Source of the DNA: Liolophura sinensis
Taxonomy: Eukaryota; Mollusca; Polyplacophora; Chitonida; Chitonidae
DNA length: 64,000 bases
Assembly: GCF_032854445.1 (NCBI RefSeq)
Contig: NC_088295.1
Location: 30,684,470-30,748,469, forward strand
Direction: 5' to 3'
The notes under the pieces are model-generated. The model was not told the DNA's origin. It saw only the letters and a program-made list of their open reading frames with translations, and did not search any database. This document shows, one piece after another, positions 56,495 to 64,000 of this stretch; the stretch's first letter is position 1, and each line of letters opens with the position of its first letter. The position numbers and the translations under genes are program-made.

Positions 56495-57520
56495 GGTTCA
56501 TTCGTTTCTCATCAGTGTGAAATTCATGTTCGCCATCATTTCAAATACACCAAATGTTGCCGGTGGGAGAAGAGTAGCGTCATCAATTCATCAAGGCGCA
56601 AATTTGAACAGCAAGGTGAGTTGGTGGGGTCTAACTTGTGGCATTCTGATTACGGACATGGGTATCTCGGGGCCTGGTTTATGTCAATGTGACAGAGATT
56701 GTATAACCTACTATCAGATTTCCCTAGATTATATGTAAACTTCAGTCAATTCAGATTTAATTTCCCACATAACTAATCATAGTGGTATTCTACTGTCACG
56801 AAAGATCTACCATGCTACGTATTATATTCCACTATGCAAGTAATGCGGCTTAGCCGGCAACAAAGAACATTCATTGACGCTTGTTGTGATGTAAGGTTTT
56901 TTTTTATTTTTTGTTTGAAATGACACCGGGCGATTCTTGCAAAATAATCAATAGGTACATTGCTACAAATACGTTTAGGTAGGACTCGGTTATGAAGATA
57001 TTATTACTCTCCGAATCGGACATGATGCGAGCTTTGACAAACACATGAGCGACCAGGTCTCTTACATGGGCCTAGCAGTCAAGGAAAAGTTTTAACTACC
57101 TGCCGATTCAAATTGTCGATTCAAGGATATATTGGCCATGTCGCCATACATAAAGAATCAGAGTTAAAACACAGCCCCCGTACTATCTGCGCAGTTTGTA
57201 TCCCCACTCCATCCCCCGATAAACACAAAAATCTTTTATAATGCAATACCAATGCAACCGTTTAAGTGGAAGAAATTTTTCATAAACACCATAACAACAT
57301 TGCAGTTTTTTTTAAATTTTTTTTTTAAAGATCAGCTAAATAAAAGGAACCATTCATTTTGGGAATGCCACGCAAACCTGTCTTGTATAGCTTGTTCAGT
57401 TACTATTTGTAGGCATGTACATGTAGAAAGGAACATTTTTACTAGCATAATTAACATGGGACCTTTTTCATAGAATTTAGTACAGAAAATGATTTGAATT
57501 CAACTTTTGGAGAATCTTAT
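56495..57520. other. AT-rich stretch without a supported gene
   Basis: Only short frames without splice context. Nothing recognised. Confidence 0.3.
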
Positions 57521-57535
57521 ATTTAAATACTACAT

Positions 57536-57664
57536 TTATTTATGCATTTGATTGGTGTTTTACGCCGTACTCGAGAATATTTCACTTACACGACGGTGGC
57601 CAGCATTATGATGGGAGGAAACCGGGCAGAGCCCGGGGGAAACCCACGACCATCCACAGGTTTA
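57536..57664 (-). mobile_element. SINE-A, 5'-truncated, with near-perfect target-site duplication
   Basis: Reversed: tttgattggtgttttacgcc, gtactcgagaatatttcact, ggccagcattatgatgggag, gggggaaacccacgaccatc, cacaggt. Flanks taaatactacat (57524-57535) and taaatacaacat (57665-57676) differ at one base. Confidence 0.9.
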
Positions 57665-57679
57665 TAAATACAACATGTG

Positions 57680-60600
57680 GTGAACAAAAAAAATAATGTG
57701 TATTTATGGGCACAGGTATCATTTGAAGTACATTTAGCTGAAGACAAGGCTCACAAGCCTTTATTTACGAAATAGTAAGTATGGTGAATACATTTACGTC
57801 CTGTATGGCCATCTATCTGTACTAGACCACATGAGGGGATGTGTGGTGGGAGCATGAATTGGCGTTCGCTGTAACAAAGCGGAGATGAAAACCAGAAAAG
57901 TCGTGTGAGCATTTAAGAGGGTATAAATTTTTGTCCTGCAGCACGTCTTGGGTCTTTTGCCAACATCTCTTCCATAAATATGCCTGCATGGCCCTGGTTG
58001 ATACGATCAGCGAAATCGTCACGATGACATCGAAGTATACTATATACACTGCAAAAACTATTCTATTGCTACATAATATACTGATATGAATATGGTGCTG
58101 AGAAAAGATCAACGTTGTAATGTTCATATACATATACAGACCAGAAATGCATGGCTGACTTCAACCATGTATAAAGTCACTGCTTACATATAAGCTATTC
58201 CAAGGAGACGTGGTCAGCAGTTTTGAATTACAACACGAAGCCATCTGTGAATTTTCACACCACATGGTACACGTGTAGCTGTTTTCACCGGCAATGTGTG
58301 GCCAGTTATCACAATGTCATCACCATATACCTGAGTTAATTTCATCTCATTTGTAGATAAATAAATGACATTCAGGTTTTATTACTGTGTCGTTTATTAT
58401 GTCATAACTTATCCTTGGCATGTGACTATTTATTTCATCTAAATGTACAGATTTTACGGCTGTTCATATACAGGTACCAACAAACTACAAATTTTAAAGG
58501 AGAAGAAACATAAAAATTATGCCCAAATAAGATGAAAGTGCATGATATCTTATTTGCAAAACTGGTCTTTGATATGTTTTTTTTTTTCGATTTTTGCTTT
58601 CAAAAGAAAAAATATTGCATGGTGGGTATTTGGGGCCACAGTTTGGTATATATATCGTCTTTGCACAATAATGTTCTAGATAAGGATGTGATGCACGTGG
58701 CACTGGTGACAATAAGCTGTCCATGTGGCCGTTTTAGCAGTCTAGTGTCCTTTGAAGATCACTTGCCTTCCACAAATACGGTGTGCGTATCTGTGCGTCA
58801 CACGTGAGGAAGTTCGTTCGTAACTTGCCAAAGTTCGTTGGTTTACCTCACACAGTTTGGCTTACTTCGACCATATATAAGGTCGCTGCTGAAGTATAAG
58901 TAAAAAAGTTCTCAGTGTGACATTAAAAACCAGAAATAAATAAATAAATTGCCAGACTGACAAACACGGGGATTTATATACAATGATGAAAAACATCATA
59001 AACTCATCTGTGAAAAATTGGAAAATGGGAATTAGGACAAATAAACTGGACATTTCGTGTTGGGTTCGTAAGTTATTTATGTGTGTGTGAAACTGAATAA
59101 ATTGCGTCTCTGTAGATAATATTAAACAGGAAAGTATATGACATTTTCTATTTGGAGGTGTTAGTTTCACCCTCAAGCGGCTATAATCATTTGTTGCATC
59201 CTTCGTCAAGGTCTACACTTAACACTCTGGGCATTCCAAAGGCAAATTAAAGAGAGATGATTCTAATAGTGGTCAGAACAATACCACTGCCCCATAAGCC
59301 CTAGATACCTGGGGGTCAGGTCTCATGGCGGCCTCACGGAGGTAAATTAGTGGCGAATGTGGCATCAGTTTGCGTCTCCAATGAAAGATTATCACGGGAC
59401 AATGGCGAAAGACAAACAGGAAGGTTCGGCAATCCGGAGCAAAAGCGTGTCGGCGAGTGACCAGTTGGCTAATGGTCTTTAAAGCCGCTTTTAATGAATA
59501 CGGTAATCACAACTTGTCGGACATAAAATCAGGGGCATTATGCGGTAACTGATTGTCAGAGCGGGAGTCGGAGACTCTTTTATTAGCAGTTAAACCGCGG
59601 CCATCTTGACTGTTTTGCTAAGTGTACGGTAGGCGGTGCCCAGCAAGGATTAGTGAAAACTATCTAACAGATCTATTGTCATGTTGTCAGTCTTGAGGCA
59701 GTCTTGTGCAAGATCTTCTGGCTGACTGGCTTTTATGTTTGCCCTGACGTAATTTGAAGAGGGTGCGTCCCATTGTGCCCCACCCTGCCTTCTGTTCACG
59801 CTTCACGTTAGCCTCTACATAACCATCACACAATCCTCCACACAAACTCTTACATATACATTCTACATTTCTCGTGTTCATTCCTGCACGCGTACATCTT
59901 ATAAATGTTCATGTACACCGAATAAAAGGTATAGGTATTAAACTTAAATATTCCTGTTAACAAATGACATTGCTTAATAAAATAATGCTTGACGTTCGAG
60001 AATGAAGACATGTATGAAAGTTCAAATTGTGAAAGTGAACTTTTTATAAGTGAACCATTTAATAAGATAATTAATCCTCTTAAGTCCTAATAATGTAAGA
60101 CACATCTAACTATGCAGTCGAGGGTTCCTTGGAGCCTCTTTTTATAGTAATGGAATTAACGTGTGTGAGCAAAAATATTATTAGGTTATTTATCTTGACT
60201 GCCTTTTAAGTATAAGGATAACGGACAGTCCTGGTCAATAACAAAAATTTGAAAGAGAATTATCCAACCGATAGTTTCCCAATTTTGGACAAGGTAGCTA
60301 TCTAGCTTGCTTAATTGGCATTGCATGGAACCGTGTCAAACTCTACATATATAATTTGCTATAAGTATCATTAGACCGTGTTACCCTGCCTATGGGTATT
60401 CTAATATTTATGAAGTGTTGTTGGAATCAGCGGGGAATATGTACCTCCCATTTGTTAAATGTACTCGTACATACCTGTATCTGTGGTTATTTTATCTCTC
60501 CTTCGAGACAAAATTACGTCATGCTTCGAGAAGACCACGCCTTTAATCTGTGTGGAGAGCATGAAATACCTATACAGCCCTTGGCTATTACTTATCACGA

Positions 60601-60825
60601 TTTACATAGCTGTATAGTTGCCCCCAGGGAAGCTTGGTGAAATGTCCTGACCATGTCAAAAGATGGCGCCGGAAGGAAGTTTTACGTCTGTTTTGCCCAA
60701 ATAACGCTATTGCGTATGTAGGGGAGATGAATGTTAGTCAGTTAGATTAGATTAATTACAAGGTAAAGCCGACCATATGCAAATGGTCAAGCTTATCAAG
60801 ACACTTGATAACATCGCCATGAGTT
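57680..60825. other. Mostly unique DNA, one weak exon-like frame and a possible conserved block
   Basis: A minus-strand frame at 57830-58060 follows an AG (gtttttgcag) and has a plausible but unrecognised sequence, including RAMQAYLWKRCWQKTQDVLQ. The segment 59250-59660 is less AT-rich and repeat-free. No gene is supported. Confidence 0.35.
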
Positions 60826-60839
60826 TTTATTGAAAATTA

Positions 60840-61112
60840 CAGGAGCCTCCGTGGCTCCGTTGGTTAGCGCGCTAGTGCAGCGTAATGACCCAGGAGTCTC
60901 TCACCAATGCGGTCGCTGTGAGTTCAAGTTCAGCTCATGCTGGCTTCCTCTCCAGCCGTACGTGGGAAGGTCTGTCAGCAACCTGCGGATGGTCGTGGGT
61001 TTCCCCCGGGCTCTGCCCGGTTTCCACCCACCATAATGCTGGCCGCCGTCGTATAAGTGAAATATTCTTGAGTACGGCGTAAAACACCCAATCAAATAAA
61101 TAAATAAATAAA
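60840..61112 (+). mobile_element. SINE-A, full length, with perfect target-site duplication
   Basis: Complete reference copy: head ggagcctccgtggctccgtt with gttagcgcgctagtgcagcg, B box gtgagttcaagttca, core cagccgtacgtgggaaggtc, gtttcccccgggctctgccc, ccaccataatgctggccgcc, tail gaaatattcttgagtacggc, gtaaaacaccc, then aaataaataaataa. Flanked by tattgaaaatta at 60828-60839 and 61113-61124. Confidence 0.97.
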
Positions 61113-61129
61113 TATTGAAAATTATCTTA

Positions 61130-61650
61130 ATGTACAATGTGAGTCTTAGAGTACACTGATTTCTATTTTTTTTTACCTTTTTTTACGGACTATATACTAG
61201 TGCATAAGTATCTTCTATACCATAATCATTTGATAGAATCATTTTTTCTGTAAGAGTACACAACATTGCAAATTACAGAAAACACACATGGTGCTGTTGA
61301 ATAGCATATACAGTTAGTTGTAATATACAGAAGACAAGGTGTACATAGTTACTGTAAATACGTCACTAATTCCTTATAAATTTGGGTATAAAATATACTG
61401 ACTTGGGGTGAACTGAATGTTCCGCTCATCCGTTGTAAATGCACGCTCAAAATGCATAATACACGGTACCATTTTTAGCTGCCAAGCTTTCAAAGTCGTG
61501 TATATAAACTTGTCAAATACCAATCGTTTGTCAAATCTCGAAAAAGGACTGGAGCTTACATGCATGCATATAATGTTATATTTGCTTGCAAAGAATTTTT
61601 AAGTTGATTATTTTTCCCCTTCATTTTATAGTACTGTATAACACTAAGTG
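61130..61650. other. AT-rich stretch, nothing recognised
   Basis: Short frames only. No splice pair or repeat beyond T runs. Confidence 0.3.
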
Positions 61651-61665
61651 ATAGAGAGAGACTAA

Positions 61666-61839
61666 TATGCTTGTTTCCTCTCCGGCCGTACGTGGGAAGG
61701 CCTGTCAGCAACCTGCGGATGGTCGTGGGTTTCCCCCGGGCTCTGCCTGGTTTCCACCCACCATAATGCTGGCCGCCGTCGTATAAGTGAGATATTCTTG
61801 AGTACGGCGTAAAACACCAATAAGAAAGAAAGGAAAGAA
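61666..61839 (+). mobile_element. SINE-A, 5'-truncated, with altered tail and target-site duplication
   Basis: Starts tatgcttgtttcctctccgg and runs to agtacggcgtaaaacacc. The tail is aagaaagaaaggaaagaaa rather than the usual aataaat. Duplication agagagagactaa at 61653-61665 and 61840-61852. Confidence 0.93.
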
Positions 61840-62167
61840 AGAGAGAGACTAAATTAAAGATGTGTATGGATCAGTTTGAGAAAACAGTTGATCCATACAA
61901 TTGTATATCTTTATACCATTGGGGTCTGTGGGGATATTGGCCAGTGTACCAGTATCTTAAAGATGTTGATTTACACCGCGGCAATATATAATGGCATCCA
62001 GGACAGTATATCATTAAAAAGTTTCAATTGTAGTTAGTCTGAAGAAAAACATTAAGATATAGAATCTTCCAAGCGACAGAACAAACTCGGAAACTTCGTG
62101 AATTCCGAGTCTCTGCATTAAACAAGCTTTGGACTACCCATAATGCCATTGATGCAGCATAAATCGT

Positions 62168-62212
62168 TTGATTTGTTTATTTGATTGGTGCCTTACGCTG
62201 TACTCAAGAATA
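62168..62212 (-). mobile_element. SINE-A tail fragment
   Basis: ttgtttatttgattggtgcc, ttacgctgtactcaagaata is the reversed 3' end alone. Confidence 0.75.
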
Positions 62213-62394
62213 TCAGCCTAAATCGTGATTGAATTTTTACCAGTGGTCAAGCAGCAATGTACAGTGAAAATTAATTAAGTGCAGTGCATTTAATGGTTAT
62301 ATTCCAGAAAGAATTCTGAAAAGCAAAACACTTCAGCCTTACGATTTCTTAAGTATACACAACCATTACAGTCAGATGGATGCAAATCGTAATG

Positions 62395-62739
62395 AGCGAG
62401 TGCTTGGGTTTTAACGTCGTACAATTTTTCAGTCATATGACGACAAAGGAACGCTTAGAGTACATGTAATGTTCATCTTTGTTGCAAGACGGATTTCCAC
62501 CGCTCTTTATCTAGTGCTGCTTCACTGAGACGGCTTACCGAAGGCAAGTAAGCCGGCCGCCCAAGCCATTATACTGATACGGGTCAACCAGTCGTTGCAC
62601 TATCCCCTTCATGCTGAACGCCAAGCGAGGAAGTTACAACTTCCTCTTTTAAGGTCTTAGGTGTGACTCGACTAAGGATTGATCGTGGATCTACCGCTCC
62701 CAAAGCGGACGCTCTACCAACTGTGCTATCGGTGGCGGT
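62395..62739 (-). mobile_element. SINE-B, full length, with perfect target-site duplication
   Basis: Reversed copy from gcgagtgcttgggttttaac and gtcgtacaatttttcagtca to the tRNA-like head gcggacgctctaccaactgt followed by gctatcggtggcg. Flanked by caaatcgtaatg at 62383-62394 and 62740-62751. Confidence 0.95.
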
Positions 62740-62754
62740 CAAATCGTAATGGAG

Positions 62755-64000
62755 TCAAGCACCAACTGAGACATTTATAGAGTTATTTGTTTCATTGTTA
62801 ATTTCCGTCAAATACTAATTTAATAAATTTGCCTGAGATCTACTAAAAGCTGCAACAATCTTCGACGCTAGCATGTTAACTATATAGTGATTATGTGTAA
62901 GAAAACTTTTCATTGTTAGCCTTCCTTTCGCGGTTAATCCAGAAAATATGGGATAGACGACAGACAAAAATCAATGAGAGGTACTTTCCTTCCAATCTCC
63001 TGTTCCTGAAATAGTTCGTAAAGATATGGAAGACCTCAATAATCAAACATACACTTTAAATATTATACATATATTTTCGAGCCATAAAGGACCCCTTACT
63101 TGGATTATTGGAAGTCAAAAATAAGGTCAAAAGCAGATTTTGTCAGTTTAAGGAATATTCTTGGGGGAATCCCCGTGATGATCAGAATATAATTACGTAA
63201 ACCAAACTCATTTTTGCGATAAATGTTCATGCAGTAATTTTTTTAAATTTCTTTTATAAATCGACAAAAATGAAATACTGTTACTTTCAAAGCGTTGTGC
63301 CCATGGTCCAGAGGTAGGAAGTGCTGCTTAGTACATGTATTTCCCAATGTGTTATAAATATACAGCATATACTGTATAGCATATACTTCCAATGAAAGCT
63401 CAATTCAGCTAAACATATGTACACGTACTGTCCACAGCACGTTGCCAGTCCGATTCGTCGTGCTAAATTACATTGTTATTTATCATTTCACCTTCATCAC
63501 AAATATCTCACTAATGTCCAGTCATATATTCTCAACTGATAAGGCAACACATGTTTCAAGAACCAACTGCTTATAGATCTGGCTGGAAGAGAAAGTTAGA
63601 CCATGCCTTTTTTAAAAATTTTCATGGTTAGTGAAGAATAATGTTTTTAGCTGGCCTCAACCGAATACCGAGGAAGCTTTCTAGTTATTGTTAGAAGGTT
63701 GGTAATCGGACCGAGCAACACATTTCCCATCTATAGCTGCAAGTGGTCCTTGTGGTGTTTATGTTGACATCTAAAATGAATAACATCGAAAATAGTAACA
63801 TCGCTCATTTAGTTACATACTGAAATAAATCCAAAAGCCGTTCCTTGAATACTTCAATGAGCAGGTAAAAGAGTTGACCAAAAGACAGAAGAAAAAGGAA
63901 TAAAAAAGGAAGACAAAAAGGTCAATACTAAGTGGAGGCCTACAGCCGTGCACAATTAACCCTGCTGATGTATTACGTCAGCATTAACGGAGTCAACACC
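62755..64000. other. AT-rich stretch, nothing recognised
   Basis: No gene, splice pair or repeat is supported up to the window edge. Confidence 0.3.

Overview
The window looks like a piece of an animal nuclear genome, most likely from a mollusc (bivalve or gastropod). It is AT-rich with sparse genes. The genes have spliceosomal introns with GT/AG borders in consistent phase. It carries several tRNA-headed SINE families of the kind common in molluscs, many minisatellites and fold-back (MITE-like) elements, and a tandem pair of single-BIR inhibitor-of-apoptosis genes, a family expanded in bivalves. No bacterial, phage or CRISPR features were seen. The species is inferred, not shown.

Layout. 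All five genes I can support lie on the minus strand. (1) About 1.1-5.6 kb: four in-phase exons of an ionotropic glutamate receptor-like (delta-type) amino-terminal domain. The gene runs off the left edge, and a 1.6 kb satellite sits in one intron. (2) 10.5-13.6 kb: a complete six-exon BIR-UBA-RING gene of 299 codons. (3) 23.4-27.2 kb: a second complete six-exon BIR-UBA-RING gene of 286 codons, with the same intron positions and phases. (4) 37.8-38.6 kb: an intronless bHLH gene of the Olig/Bhlhe22 type with a TATA box. (5) 41.3-49.1 kb: a complete six-exon TMEM50 gene of 160 codons. Three weaker exon-like candidates on the plus strand and a few on the minus strand are listed with low confidence.

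The rest is intergenic or intronic DNA. It holds about fourteen copies of one SINE family (A), several of two more (B and C), four fold-back elements, about ten tandem repeats, and stretches where I see nothing. Several SINE copies have perfect 12-13 bp target-site duplications and are therefore probably young.

The genes do not form a pathway. The two IAP genes are a local tandem duplication (caspase/ubiquitin control). The bHLH gene is a developmental transcription factor, TMEM50 a housekeeping membrane protein and the receptor a neuronal-type channel subunit. I found no clear evidence for a wholly new biological system. The best leads are the paired IAP genes with a micro-exon, the orphan plus-strand exons, the shared tail of three SINE families and the satellite with long open frames.
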